A DNA stretch of 64,000 nucleotides from positions 806,001-870,000 of the forward strand of contig NZ_AP025688.1 in NCBI RefSeq assembly GCF_023168325.1. Direction: 5' to 3'. A program made the translations under genes and the position numbers. How positions within the stretch are numbered: position 1 is the first letter of the stretch; each line of letters opens with the position of its first letter. The DNA comes from Tsukamurella sp. PLM1. GTDB lineage: Bacteria > Actinomycetota > Actinomycetes > Mycobacteriales > Mycobacteriaceae. Under the pieces are notes generated by a model. That model had not been told where the DNA came from, made no database searches, and saw only the letters and a program-made list of their open reading frames with translations. Below, in pieces: positions 15,731 through 27,602 of this stretch.

Positions 15731-16784
15731 ATGACGCAGCCGCCGAACTACCCTGGTGGGAACCAGGGCGGCTACCCGGAGAACCCGCAGGATCCGCAAC
15801 AGGGGGATTCCCGCAGGGCGGCTTCCCGCCGCAGGGGCAGCAGGGCTTCTCGCCCCCGCCCCAGGGCGGCTTCCCGCCGCCCCCGCAGGGTGGGCAGGGC
15901 TTCCCTCCGCCTTCGCAGGGTGGGCAGGGCTTCCCGCCGCCCCCGCAGGGTGACGGTGGCTACCCCGGCGGGCAGGGCTTCCCGCCGCCGCAGGGTGGCG
16001 ACTACGGCCAGGGCGGGTTTCCGCCGCCCCCGCAGGGCGGTTTCCCGCCCCGCCCGGCGGCGGTTTCGGCGCGCCGTTCGGCGGCCAGCAGCCGTTCAAC
16101 CTCGGTGACGCCTTCTCGTGGGCGTGGAACAAGTTCACCAAGAACGCCGTTCCGCTCATCGTCGCGGTGCTCGTCTACGGCCTCGCCCTGTCGATCATCG
16201 GCGGTGCCGCGTACTTCCTGGTGCTCTCGGTCCTGGGAACGTCCTCGTCCGTGGACGGCAGCTTCATGGTGTCCGCGACCGGGTTCAGCGCCATGCTCGG
16301 TTTCGCGCTCGTCCAGCTGGTCCTGCAGATCCTGTTCGCCGTCGTGCAGGCGTCGTTCTTCAGCGGCCTGCTCGACATCGCCGACGGCAAGCCGGTGGAG
16401 ATCGGCTCGTTCTTCAAGCCGCGCAACCTGGGCCAGGTCGTGCTCGCCGGCGTGATCATCGCCGTCGTCTCGTCCGTGCTGTCACTGATCCCCATCCTCG
16501 GCGGCATCCTGAGCATCGTGATCGGCTTCCTGGTGATGTTCGCGGTGCCCGTGATCGTCGACCGCGGCCTGCCCGCCGTCGATGGCATCAAGGAGGGCTT
16601 CGCGCTGATCCAGAAGGACTTCGGCAACTCGATCCTGGTGTACATCATCGCGGCTCTGATCAGCTTCGTCGGCGCCTGCCTGTGCGGCGTCGGCCTGCTG
16701 GTCGCGGCGCCGGTCGCCGCGCTGCTGGTGGTCAACGCGTACCGTCGCATCTCCGGCGGCCAGGTGGCCCCGCTCACCCCGTAG
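15731..16784 (+). CDS. Pro/Gly/Gln-rich membrane protein, two frame breaks
   Basis: ATG 15731 with GGAGGAG upstream. The N-terminal ~110 residues are repeats such as GGFPPPPQGGQGF (a base is lost near 15802 and another near 16058); then FNLGDAFSWAWNKFTKNAVP leads into five or so membrane segments (VPLIVAVLVYGLALSIIGG, FALVQLVLQILFAVVQASF, VVLAGVIIAVVSSVLSLIP, ILSIVIGFLVMFAVPVIV, ILVYIIAALISFVGACL). Such proteins are common in mycolata and near the DUF975/integral-membrane group; function unknown. Followed by a strong terminator. Confidence 0.7.
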
Positions 16785-16815
16785 CCCGCACCGCGCTTCC
16801 CGCGCACCGCGATCC

Positions 16816-16849
16816 GAGGCCCGTTCCGCTCACCGGCGGAACGGGCCTC
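16816..16849 (+). terminator. Intrinsic terminator
   Basis: A perfect 14-bp stem (16816–16829 with 16836–16849) with loop TCACCG, then TCGTCTT. It ends the transcript of the Pro-rich membrane protein gene. Confidence 0.8.
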
Positions 16850-16880
16850 GTCGTCTTCCCGGCCGACGGTGCCCGGGCGT

Positions 16881-16999
16881 GCGGTGGGGGAGTCGGCGTT
16901 GGGGTGGGGAGAGCCGGCGTCTGGTGGGGGAGTCGGCGCCGCGTGGGGGTCGGTCGAGCCCCTGCCGCTGGAACGGTGTGCGGTGGGGGAGCGGACGCC
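16881..16999. repeat. G-rich imperfect direct repeats
   Basis: Four units of the form GGTGGGGGAG(T/C)CGGCG at about 16883, 16902, 16923 and 16981 in a 310-bp stretch (16785–17096) that shows no gene. Runs of four or five G could form a G-quadruplex. Spacing is uneven, so it is not an array. Confidence 0.45.
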
Positions 17000-17096
17000 G
17001 GAGCCGCTTTTCGGTGCGGCGCGGGTGACGAACGCCGAGGATTGCAGCCGCTGCCGACTACAGCCGCCGCCGGCCGCGGTCGCAGGCCGGCGCGAC

Positions 17097-17423
17097 TCAG
17101 CCCAGCGCGTAGCTCAGCGCCACGCACACGGCGGTCCCGGCGACGATGCTCACCACGGCGTTGCGCCGCCACAGGTGTGCGACCGCCGTGGCGGCGACGC
17201 CCGCGAGCTGCGGGATCCCGTGGGCCGGGGCCCCGAAGTCGACCTGCGCGATGCAGTACGCGGCGAGCACGGTCACGGCGCCGGCGGGCATCCACCGCCC
17301 GAGGTCGGCGAGCAACGGCGAGTCGCGCAGCACCGTCGCCAATCCGAACGGCGCGAGTCGGAGCGCGAAGGTGATCGCGGCCGCCACCGCGACGCCCGCC
17401 AGCAGGTATCCGACGCTAGGCAT
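17097..17423 (-). CDS. brnE: Branched-chain amino acid exporter small subunit (AzlD/BrnE)
   Basis: 108 aa from ATG 17423. Four hydrophobic stretches (VGYLLAGVAVAAAITFALRL, WMPAGAVTVLAAYCIAQV, IPQLAGVAATAVAHLW, AVVSIVAGTAVCVALSYALG) fit AzlD. With AzlC it exports Val, Leu, Ile and Met. Its ATG lies inside the end of azlC (CATGCCTAG). A reading that fuses it to azlC arises only from a lost base in azlC. Confidence 0.8.
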   Translation of the reverse strand: MPSVGYLLAGVAVAAAITFALRLAPFGLATVLRDSPLLADLGRWMPAGAVTVLAAYCIAQVDFGAPAHGIPQLAGVAATAVAHLWRRNAVVSIVAGTAVCVALSYALG

Positions 17424-18098
17424 GCGCGGGCTCCTTCCGCTCGGACCGCGTGCGGCCCCGGACGTGCCGCGCCAAAGCAGGCCCGCGAACGCCCCCATCG
17501 CCACCAGCAGCATCGCGCTCGGCGCGACGACCAGGGCTAACGCCGCCGCACCCAGCGCCAGCGCCACTGTGATCCGGTCGGGCCGTTCGCGGTACGCGTC
17601 CATCGCCAGCACCACGAACAGCGCGGTGAGCACGAAGTCGACGCCCGGAACGTGGCGCAGGAACGCCCCGCCGGCGAGGCCACCCACCAGCGACCCCGCG
17701 ACCCACGAGACGTGCAGACCCACCTGCGTCGCCAGGATCCGCCGTCCCGTCATGGTGGCCGACGGTGCCGTACTCACCAGCGCGTACGCCTCGTCGGTGA
17801 GCGCGTACACGCTGTAGCACTTCGCGATCCGCCCGCGCACGCGGTCCAGCGGGAACGTCAGCCCGTAGAACAGGTGCCGCGAGTTCACCAGGAAGGTGGT
17901 CGCCGCGATCGCGGCCAGCGGCATCGCGGCCGCCAGCATGCCGGCCAGCAGGAACTCGACCGACCCGGCGTACACCGCCATCGACAGCACCGGCGCCAGC
18001 CACCACGGCAACCCCGCGCCCGTCACGACCACGCCCAGCCCGATGCCGAGGACGAACAGCCCGAGCCACACGACTGTCACCTGCGACGGAACTTTCAT
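17416..18098 (-). CDS. brnF: Branched-chain amino acid exporter large subunit (AzlC/BrnF), one frame break
   Basis: ATG 18098, TAG 17418–17416, ~228 aa after repair of one lost base near 17472, where LLWRG should join RHVRGRTRSERKEPAHA. The body fits AzlC: FLVNSRHLFYGLTF, YALTDEAYAL, GLHVSWVAGSLVGG and several membrane helices. In Corynebacterium glutamicum brnFE is divergent from, and activated by, Lrp; the same layout is seen here. Confidence 0.82.
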
Positions 18099-18111
18099 GC
18101 AAACAATTCTA
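18099..18111 (-). promoter_or_regulatory. Leaderless promoter of brnFE
   Basis: Minus-strand TAGAAT (18111–18106), 7 bp, then ATG 18098; no ribosome site. The 81-bp gap to the divergent lrp gene is A/T-richer than its surroundings and must hold the Lrp site. Confidence 0.55.
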
Positions 18112-18179
18112 TTTCGGATGATGCGCAATGTGCTTGCGAGAGTGATTAGCTTGGCGGGGTCTGTGGCAATATCTCAGAT

Positions 18180-18607
18180 GTGGATTCGCTGGATCGAGCA
18201 ATCATCGACGAGCTGGTGCGCGACGGGCGCCTCACCAACCAGGAGCTGGCGCAGCGTGTGGGCCTCACGCCCGCCCCGTGCCTGCGCCGTGTCCGCCGGC
18301 TCGAAGCCGACGGCGTGATCACCGGCTACACGGCCGTCCTCGACCAGGCGGCGCTGGGCCGCGGCTTCGAAGTGGTGATCAACGCCGACCTCGGCGCCAA
18401 CGACCGCGCGTCGGTGGAGGCGTTCGAGGCGCGGATCGCCTCCTTCGACGAGGTCATCGAGGTGCGCCGCATGTTCGGGCTGCCCGACTACCTGATCCGT
18501 GTGCGCGTCGCAGACCTCGCGACCTACGAGCGCTGGGTCACCACCAATCTCATGGGCGACCCGGCCATCGTCCGCGTGGACTCCCGGATGACGATGAAGG
18601 TGGTCAA

Positions 18608-18611
<4 letters not shown>
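18180..18611 (+). CDS. lrp: Lrp/AsnC-family regulator
   Basis: 143 aa from GTG 18180. N-terminal HTH LDRAIIDELVRDGRLTNQELAQRVGLTPAPCLRRVRRLEADGVITGY and C-terminal RAM domain (VIEVRRMFGLPDYLIRVRVADLATYERWV). Binds branched-chain amino acids or Met and activates the divergent brnFE exporter in relatives. Stop overlaps the start of the next gene, linking regulator, kinase-like and aminotransferase genes in one transcript. Confidence 0.88.
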
Positions 18612-20850
<2,239 letters not shown>

Positions 20851-20964
20851 TTCATCGGCCGCCTGAAAATATATCCGTGCGGACCGATGAGTTCCGCGAT
20901 CGCCGCCCGTCTACACATGTGACGGTATTCGAGAGCGGATGCCGCAGACCCAAGGAGCGACGCC

Positions 20965-21383
20965 ATGCACAAGATGATCTTCGTGAACCTGCCCATCGCC
21001 GACGTCCAGCGTTCGCGCGACTTCTTCACCGCCGTGGGCTACACCATCAACGAGAACTTCAGCGACGAGAACGCGATCTCGGTGGAGCTGGGCGAGAACA
21101 TCGCCGCGATGCTGCTCAAGCGCGATTTCTTCGGCACCTTCCATGAGGCCACCACGGCGGAGCCGGGACCAAGGAGGTGCTCGTCGCGCTCAGCGCGGAG
21201 AGCCGCGAGGAGGTCGACGAGGTCGTGAACCGGGCCGTCGCCGCCGGCGGCAAGGAGGGCCGCTCCGAGGATCACGGCTTCATGTACGGGCGCGCCTTCG
21301 ACGATCCCGACGGCCACACCTGGGAGATCATGTGGATGGACCCGGCCGCCGCCGCGGGCGGGCCCGAGGGCGCCGAGGACTGA
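20965..21383 (+). CDS. VOC-family (glyoxalase-like) protein, one frame break
   Basis: ATG 20965; MHKMIFVNLPIADVQRSRDFFTAVGYTIN is the first VOC half. One base seems lost near 21168 (GAGCCGGGACC), after which KEVLVALSAESREEVDEVVNRAV and DDPDGHTWEIMWMDP complete the fold, ~139 aa. Such proteins bind a divalent metal and act as lyases, dioxygenases or binding proteins. The next gene, an ECF sigma factor, starts 1 bp later, so they are coupled. Confidence 0.82.
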
Positions 21384-21384
21384 T

Positions 21385-22386
21385 GTGACCGCTACCGCCA
21401 CCGGCCCCGCCGGTCCCGACGCCGGCTTCGACGAGGTCACCGCGCCGCTGCGCGCCGAGCTGCTCGCGCACTGCTACCGGATGAGCGGCTCGGCGTCCGA
21501 CGCCGAGGACCTGCTGCAGGAGACGTATCTCCGCGCGTGGAAGGCGTTCCACCGCTTCGAGGGCCGGTCGTCGGTGCGGACCTGGATGTACACGATCGCC
21601 ACCAACGTGTGCATCTCCGCTTCCCGGTCCCGGCGGGTGCTCCCCGTCGGGCTCGGGGGCGAGCCGGCGAATCCGCTGGAGCCGGTGGCACCGTCGACCG
21701 AGGTGCTGTGGCTGCAGCCCCTGCCGGACCGGGCGCTCGGCGATCCGGGGGAGGCCGCGGTGGCCCGCGAGGGCATCGGGCTCGCGATGGTCGCCGCGCT
21801 GCAGGTGCTCCCGGCCAAGCAGCGGGCCGCGCTGATCCTGCGCGACGTCCTCGAGTTCTCGGCCGCGGAGACCGCCGCCGCGCTCGAGACCTCGGTGGCC
21901 TCCGCCAACAGCGCGCTGCAGCGTGCGCGGGCCTCCATCGGCGACGGTGCCGCCCGTGACGGCCGGCGCGCTGCCGAGCTCGACGACCACGAGCGGGAGG
22001 TCTGGGCCGAGTTCTGCGCCGCGTTCGAGCGGCACGACATCGACGGCGTGGTGCGCGTTCTCGCCGCCGACGCCACCTGGGAGATGCCGCCCATCCCGGG
22101 CTGGTACCGGGGTGCCGAGGAGATCGGGATGCTGTCGCGGACACAGTGCCCCGCGCAGGTCGCCGGCGATCTGCGGATGATCCCGACCGTGTGCAACGGC
22201 CTGCCCGCAGCAGCGATGTACCTGCGCTCGCAGGCCGGGGCGGGCGACGTGTGGTTGCCCTTCCAACTGGACGTGCTGACGTTCACCGACGGCGCCCTCA
22301 CCCACGTCTCCGCGTTCCTCGATCCCGCGGAACTCTTCGCGCTGGCGGGTCTGCCCGCGTCGTTGGGGCCCGCGGACCCTCGATAG
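21385..22386 (+). CDS. ECF sigma factor with C-terminal SnoaL-like domain
   Basis: 333 aa from GTG 21385. Region 2: LLAHCYRMSGSASDAEDLLQETYLRAWKAF with RTWMYTIATNVC; region 4: LPAKQRAALILRDVLEFSAAETAAALETSVASANSALQRARA; then ~120 residues (HDIDGVVRVLAADATWEMPP…) of the SnoaL fold. This is the SigG/ECF41-like layout, in which the C-terminal domain takes the place of an anti-sigma factor. No anti-sigma gene lies nearby. Confidence 0.88.
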   Translation: MTATATGPAGPDAGFDEVTAPLRAELLAHCYRMSGSASDAEDLLQETYLRAWKAFHRFEGRSSVRTWMYTIATNVCISASRSRRVLPVGLGGEPANPLEPVAPSTEVLWLQPLPDRALGDPGEAAVAREGIGLAMVAALQVLPAKQRAALILRDVLEFSAAETAAALETSVASANSALQRARASIGDGAARDGRRAAELDDHEREVWAEFCAAFERHDIDGVVRVLAADATWEMPPIPGWYRGAEEIGMLSRTQCPAQVAGDLRMIPTVCNGLPAAAMYLRSQAGAGDVWLPFQLDVLTFTDGALTHVSAFLDPAELFALAGLPASLGPADPR

Positions 22387-22445
22387 CCGCGACGAGCGGC
22401 GTCCCGATGGCGCGCACCCGACACCTCGACGTTTGCGCGACTGTG

Positions 22446-22536
22446 ATGTCTAGCGACGTAACACGACGTTTGCGCGACGCTCGGATTCTGACCGCTGCGG
22501 ACAGCGAGTCCGGACCGGCCAGAATCCGAGTGCCGG
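22446..22536. repeat. Palindromic element, family 1, copy 2
   Basis: Between the sigma factor and the HTH gene. The core palindrome (22475–22536) pairs CGCTCGGATTCTGACC with GGCCAGAATCCGAGTG. Upstream it shares GATGTC…GCGAC.TAACA…CGAC with copy 3. A direct repeat of CGACGTTTGCGCGAC occurs at about 22429 and 22464. Confidence 0.7.
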
Positions 22537-22666
22537 CGGATCGAACAGGTGGCGGAGTCGCCACCCGGCGGCCATCGCGGTCTCCGGCGCGGCGGGTGGA
22601 CCGTTCGTCCGCGAGCGGGCCCTCGCCGTCGTACTCTCGAACGGAGTTCGTGGACTTCGGGGAGCC

Positions 22667-23762
22667 ATGCACAATTTCCAGGAACGGAAGATGCCGATCC
22701 GCGATCGGGCGCTGCACGCGGCGGCGGTCCGCGTCGCGCTGACGCTGCTCGACGGGGAGTGGACGGCCGTCGACTCGACAGGGGGCGCGGGCGCCGATCG
22801 GACGGGCGGTGAGCGGGTGGCGGCCCGGTGCTGGACCGGGTCACCCTGACTGCGATCGCAGCGCGCGTCCTGCTACCCGGCCAGCAGCGGGTCTCCGAGC
22901 GCACGCTGCGTCGGCGGTACGGCAGCACAACGCGGCTGCTCTTCGGCGCCCCGTGGTGGATGCCGGAGCCCGCGGACGCGGTGCGCGCGGTGCTCGCGCC
23001 GCGCGTCGATCCGGGCCGCGGCCCCGTCTGGCCGTGCGGGCGGGAAGCCGAGGACGCGGCCGCGGTCGTCGACGACTGCTTCTGTCTCGACGGCCGACCC
23101 GAGCGCGACGACCGGAACCGGATCCTGCACGCCTCCTGCTGCGAGGGGGAGCGCGCGGACGACGCGTGGCCGCCGGCGGAGTTCTTCATCGACGCCGGCG
23201 TCGAGGATCCGCTCGGCGATCCGGTTCGCACCTCGCCGGAGCCGATCCCGTTGCGGGACATGCTGTGCGATCTGCACGTCGTGATCACGGGGCACCTCAT
23301 CGGCACCGGCTGGGCGTCCCGCCTCCCGCAGATCGCGGCGCTACTGCGGGAGCGGCCCGAGGTCGCCGCGTGGGTCACGCTGTCGGAGCGGGCGTGGGCC
23401 GAGCGGCTGGCCCCGCACCGGCCGTCGTCTTCGGCTTCGAGCGGACCGCGGGAGCGGTCGCCGCGCACGCCTTCACCGCGGCGTTCCGAGAACTGGAACC
23501 CCTCGTGGGGGAGCTGGGCGACGCCGTCAACCGCGCGGCTCGGGGCGCCGGCCGCACCGACGCCATCGCCCGCGCCGAGGCGGAGCTGAGCGCGGCGCGG
23601 GCCACCGCGTTCGACCTGCTGTCCGTCGCCCTGTCCGATCCGGACACGATCCGAGGGCGCTCCGGCAGAGGCACCGTCGAACACGGCGGGCGGTACGGCG
23701 TGCTCCCGTACCGGCTCCCCACGCCCACGCCCATGCCCGCCCCGGACCGCCCTACGGGATGA
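22667..23762 (+). CDS. Unknown protein with TetR-like HTH, two frame breaks
   Basis: MHNFQERKMPIRDRALHAAAVRVALTLLDGEW starts the product. Lost bases near 22825 and 23415 must be restored to read through VTLTAIAARVLLPGQQRVSERTLRRRYGSTTRLLF, a stretch like a TetR helix-turn-helix, and a Cys-rich centre (PVWPCGREAED, DDCFCLDG, HASCCEGE), then a helical tail. About 365 aa. The five or six Cys residues in a regulator-like protein could bind metal or sense redox state. No named family. The end overlaps kdpE by 11 bp, tail to tail. Confidence 0.55.
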
Positions 23763-24426
23763 AGCGGTAGCCCATCCCGGGCTCGGTCACGAAGTACCGC
23801 GGATTCGACGGGTCCGGCTCCAGCTTGCGGCGCAGCTGCGCCAGGTACACCCGCAGGTAGTTGGTCTCCCGCGAGTACGACGGCCCCCACACCTCGTGCA
23901 ACAGGGTCTGCTGCGAGACCAGGCGGTCGGCATTGCGGACCAGCACGTCCACGATCTTCCACTCGGTCGGGGTGAGGCGCACGGGCGCGCCGTCCCGGAC
24001 GACGGTGCGCGCCTCGAAGTTCACCTCGAACGCGTCGGTCCGCACGGGCGCCGGCGCGTCCACGAGCCCCGTCCGCCGCACCTGCGCCCGCACCCGGGCC
24101 AGGAACTCGTCCATCGCGAACGGCTTGGTCACGTAGTCGTCGGCGCCGATGTCCAGCGACTCCACCTTGTCGTCGCTGCCGTGCCGTGCCGAGAGCACGA
24201 TCACCGGCGCGGTACAGAACTCGCGCAGCCGGGCCAGCACGGCCGTGCCGTCCAGGTCGGGCAGGCCCAGGTCCAGCACCACCACGTCGGGAGTGCGCTC
24301 CCGCGCGATCTGCAGCGCCGACCGGCCGTCCGCCGCGGTCTCCACCTCGTACCCGCGGGCCTTGAGATTGATCCGCAGGGTCCGCAGGATCGCCGGCTCG
24401 TCGTCGACCACCAGAACGAACGTCAC
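23752..24426 (-). CDS. kdpE: Response regulator KdpE
   Basis: 224 aa. Receiver domain with phospho-acceptor Asp in VVVLDLGLPDLDG (about residue 51), Lys in YVTKPF, and an OmpR-type winged helix (LTPTEWKIVDVLVRNADRLVSQQTLLHEVWG…YLRVYLAQLRRKLE). Phosphorylated by KdpD at low K+ or turgor, it activates kdpFABC. Overlaps the end of kdpD by 4 bp. Confidence 0.95.
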   Translation of the reverse strand: MTFVLVVDDEPAILRTLRINLKARGYEVETAADGRSALQIARERTPDVVVLDLGLPDLDGTAVLARLREFCTAPVIVLSARHGSDDKVESLDIGADDYVTKPFAMDEFLARVRAQVRRTGLVDAPAPVRTDAFEVNFEARTVVRDGAPVRLTPTEWKIVDVLVRNADRLVSQQTLLHEVWGPSYSRETNYLRVYLAQLRRKLEPDPSNPRYFVTEPGMGYRFIP

Positions 24427-26963
24427 GAGATCACCTCATCACTCGACACCGGCTGCGCCGCGGGCAGGTCCACGATCATGGTCAGGCCGCCGCCCGGGGT
24501 GTCCTCCGCGGCGAGCGTGCCGCCCATCGCCTCGGTCAGCCCGCGCGCCACCGCGAGCCCCAGCCCCACGCCGGTGCCGGCAGGTGCATCGCCCATCCGC
24601 TGGAACGGCGCGAACATCGCGTCGCGCTGCTCTTGCGGCACCCCGCCCGTGATCGCGCACATGCACCTGCAGGCGATCGCCGTCCGGGGTGTGCACGCCG
24701 GACACGCCCACGGTCACCGTCGAATCGCCCGAGTGCCGCACCGCGTTCTCCACGAGGTTCGCCAGCACCCGCTCCAGCAGACCCGGATCGGCCCACGCGG
24801 TGGGCGCACCGTCGGCGAACTCGAACGCGAGGTCGGCGTCGGGGAGCGCGGTCCAGATCGCGGGCAGCACCTCCTCGACCCCCACCTCGCGGGTGAGCAG
24901 CGTCAGCGAATCGGACTGCAGCCGCGACATGTCCAGCAGGTTCCCCACGAGCGAATCCAGCCGGTCGGCGCTCTCCTCGATAGTCGCGAGCAGCTCGGCC
25001 TCGTCCTCGCCGGACCACTCCACGTCGTCGCTGCGCAGCGACCCCACCGCGGCCTTGATCCCGGCGAGCGGCGTCCGCAGATCGTGCGAGACCGCGCTGA
25101 GTAACGCCGTGCGCGCCCGGTTCCCCTCCGCCAGCGCCCGCGCCTCGCCGGCCGCGGCGCTCAGCTCTTCACGATCCAGCCGAGCCGCGGCGTGCGCCGC
25201 GAACGCCACCAGCAGGCCGTGCTCGGACGCCGAGAGCGGCGGGCCGTCGACCACGAGGGCGACGGTGTCGCCGACCCGCGCCACGTCCGTGCCGTTCTCC
25301 GGAGTGAGCGGCGACGCGCCCCGGCCGGCGACGACGGCCCAGGCACCGTCGGGCCCCGCGCGCCGCAGCAGGGACGCCCCGCGCAACCCGAAGGTGGAGA
25401 CGGCCTCGTCGAGCAGGGCGGGGAGCTCGTCGTCGGCGGCCAGTAGCGTGTCGGCCAGCCCGGTGAGCACGTCCGCCTCGGCGCGGGCTCGCGCCGCGCG
25501 CGCCGTCTGCCGGGCCGCGAGCGAGACCACCGACGCGACGGCGATCGCCGTCAGCACGAACATCGCCACCGCGAACACGTTCTCGCCCGACGCCACCGTG
25601 AACGTGTACAGCGGTGGCGCGAAGAAGTAGTTGAGCAGCACCGAGCCCAGGACTGCCGCAGGCACCGCGGGCCGCAGCCCGCCCACCAGCGCCACCGCCA
25701 CGGTGAGCATCAGGAACAGCATCAGCTCCGTCGGCAGCGAGTGCCACTGCCGCGAGTGCGCGAGCGCGGCCGTCAGCAGCACCGGGCCCGCGACGGCGAG
25801 CGTCCAGCCCGCGATCGTGCGCCGCCGCCCCAGCAGCGCGGAGTCCGACCGCTCCAGCCGGGGCAGGCCCCGCCGCCCGCGGCCGCCAGCGGCCCGCTCG
25901 TGGGTGACCACGTGCACGTCGATCTCGTCGGAACCGTCGATCACGGCGTCCGAGACCGACCGCCGCACGAGCGACGCGACCGGCCGGTGCCGGGACTGCC
26001 CGAGCACGATCCGCGCGGCGTTCACCGACGTCGCGTACTGCAGGATCGCGGCGGCGACGTCGTCGCCCGTCACCACCTGGAACGTGCCGCCCAGCGATTC
26101 GGTGAGCTGCCGCAGCTGCGCCAGCGACGCGGGGAGGCCCCGAGAGGCCGTCGCTGCGCGCCACGTAGAGGGCCCGCAGCTCCCCGCCCGCGCCCTTCGC
26201 CGCGATCCGGGCGCCGCGCCGCAGCAGCGTCGCGCCCTCCACCCCACCGGTCAGGGCCACGACGGTGCGCTCGCGCGTCGGCCACGCCGCCGAGATGCCC
26301 TGCTCTGTGCGGTACTGCTCGAGCCGCTCGTCCACGCGGTCGGCCAGCCACACCAGGGCCAGCTCGCGCAGCGCCGTCAGGTTGCCCACGCGGAAGAAGT
26401 GCGAGAGCGCGGCGTCCACCTTGTCGGGGGCGTAGATGTTGCCGTGCGCCATGCGGCGGCGCAGCGCTTCCGGCGTCATGTCCACCAGCTGCACCTGCTC
26501 GGCGCGGCGCACCACGGTGTCGGGGATGGTCTCGCGCTGCCGCACCCCGGTGATCGACTCGACCACGTCGCCGAGGGACTCCAGGTGCTGGATGTTCACC
26601 GTGGTGATCACGGTGATCTCGGCGTCGAGCAGCTCCGCGATGTCCTGCCAGCGCTTCTCGTTGCGCGAACCCGGGGCGTTCGTGTGCGCCAGCTCGTCGA
26701 CCAGCGCCACCGTGGGGTGCGCCGCGATCACCGCGTCCACGTCCATCTCCTCGAGTACCGCGCCGCGGTACTCGACGCGCCGGCGGGGGATCACCTGCAG
26801 TCCCTGGACCTGCGCCTGCGTCTGCGGGCGGCCGTGCGTCTCCACGTACCCGACCACGACCGACGTGCCGCGGGCGGCCGTCGGGCCCCTCGGTGAGCAT
26901 GGCGTAGGTCTTGCCCACGCCCGGTGCGGCGCCCAGGTAGACGCGGAGCTGCCCCTTCGGCAT
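24423..26963 (-). CDS. kdpD: Sensor kinase KdpD, three frame breaks
   Basis: About 848 aa after repair. Domains: N-terminal KdpD domain with Walker-type GAAPGVGKTYAM and DELAHTNAPGSRNEKRW; a universal-stress domain (RTVVALTGGVEGATLLRRG…); four membrane segments in the DUF4118 region; then a histidine kinase with AVSHDLRTPLAGIK (His), NLVENAVRHS and GVGLGLAVARGL. Breaks near 26885, 26140 and 24660 each fit two lost bases (for example GGGCGGGG where GGGCCCGGGG is expected). All catalytic motifs are present. Confidence 0.88.
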
Positions 26964-26987
26964 CTGTCCCCTCCTTCTCCGCCCGGG

Positions 26988-27568
26988 CTACTTCGCGGCG
27001 AGGTCGGTGACCGCGGCGTTCAGGTTCACCACGTTAACCCGCTCCTCGCCCAGGTACCCCAGCTGCCGCCCGTCGGTGTGCGCGGCGACGAGCGCGGCCA
27101 CCCGCTCCGGCGCGAGGCCGCGGGCCTTCGCCACGCGGGCGGTCTGCAGCCGGGCGTACGCGGGGAGATGTGCGGGTCGAGCCCGGAGAAGCTCGCCGTG
27201 ACCGCGTCCGTCGGCACGTCCGACGGTGCCACCCCCTCCTGCCCGGCGACCGCGGCGCGGCACTCGGCGATCAGCGCGATCAGTTCCGTGCTGTTCGGGC
27301 CGAGGTTGGTGCCGCCGGAGGCGAGGGTGTCGTAGTCTCCCGCGGACGGCCGCGGGTGGAACCACTGCGGACCGTCGAACTTCTGCGCCAGCAGCTCGGA
27401 TCCGACGACGGTGCCGCTGCGCTCGATCTGCGAGCCGTTCGCCTTCGACGCGAACGCGACCTGCCCGACGCCCCAGATCACCAGCGGGAACGCGACGCCG
27501 AGGACGACGGTCATGACGATCAGCATGCGCAGCCCGGCGACGAGCTGGCGCGGTGCGGAACTCAACAT
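26988..27568 (-). CDS. kdpC: Potassium-transporting ATPase subunit KdpC, one frame break
   Basis: About 193 aa. N-terminal membrane anchor ([23 protein letters not shown]), then [25 protein letters not shown], a KdpC signature, and GLDPHISP; one base lost near 27172 (CCCCGCG) before [16 protein letters not shown]. KdpC stabilises the KdpFABC complex. Lies 34 bp after kdpB and 24 bp before kdpD. Confidence 0.9.
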
Positions 27569-27602
27569 GTCAGTGCCTTTCGAGAAGATCGGTGCGAGGG
27601 GG

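Noticed and set aside
16881..16999. CRISPR array
   Set aside because: Units are short, unevenly spaced and G-rich, with no spacers of constant length; no cas genes occur in the window.
17097..18128. A single 343-aa AzlC–AzlD fusion protein
   Set aside because: A lost base near 17472 joins the frames. The normal azlC end (…RTRSERKEPAHA, TAG) overlaps the azlD ATG in the alternative frame, as in other genomes.
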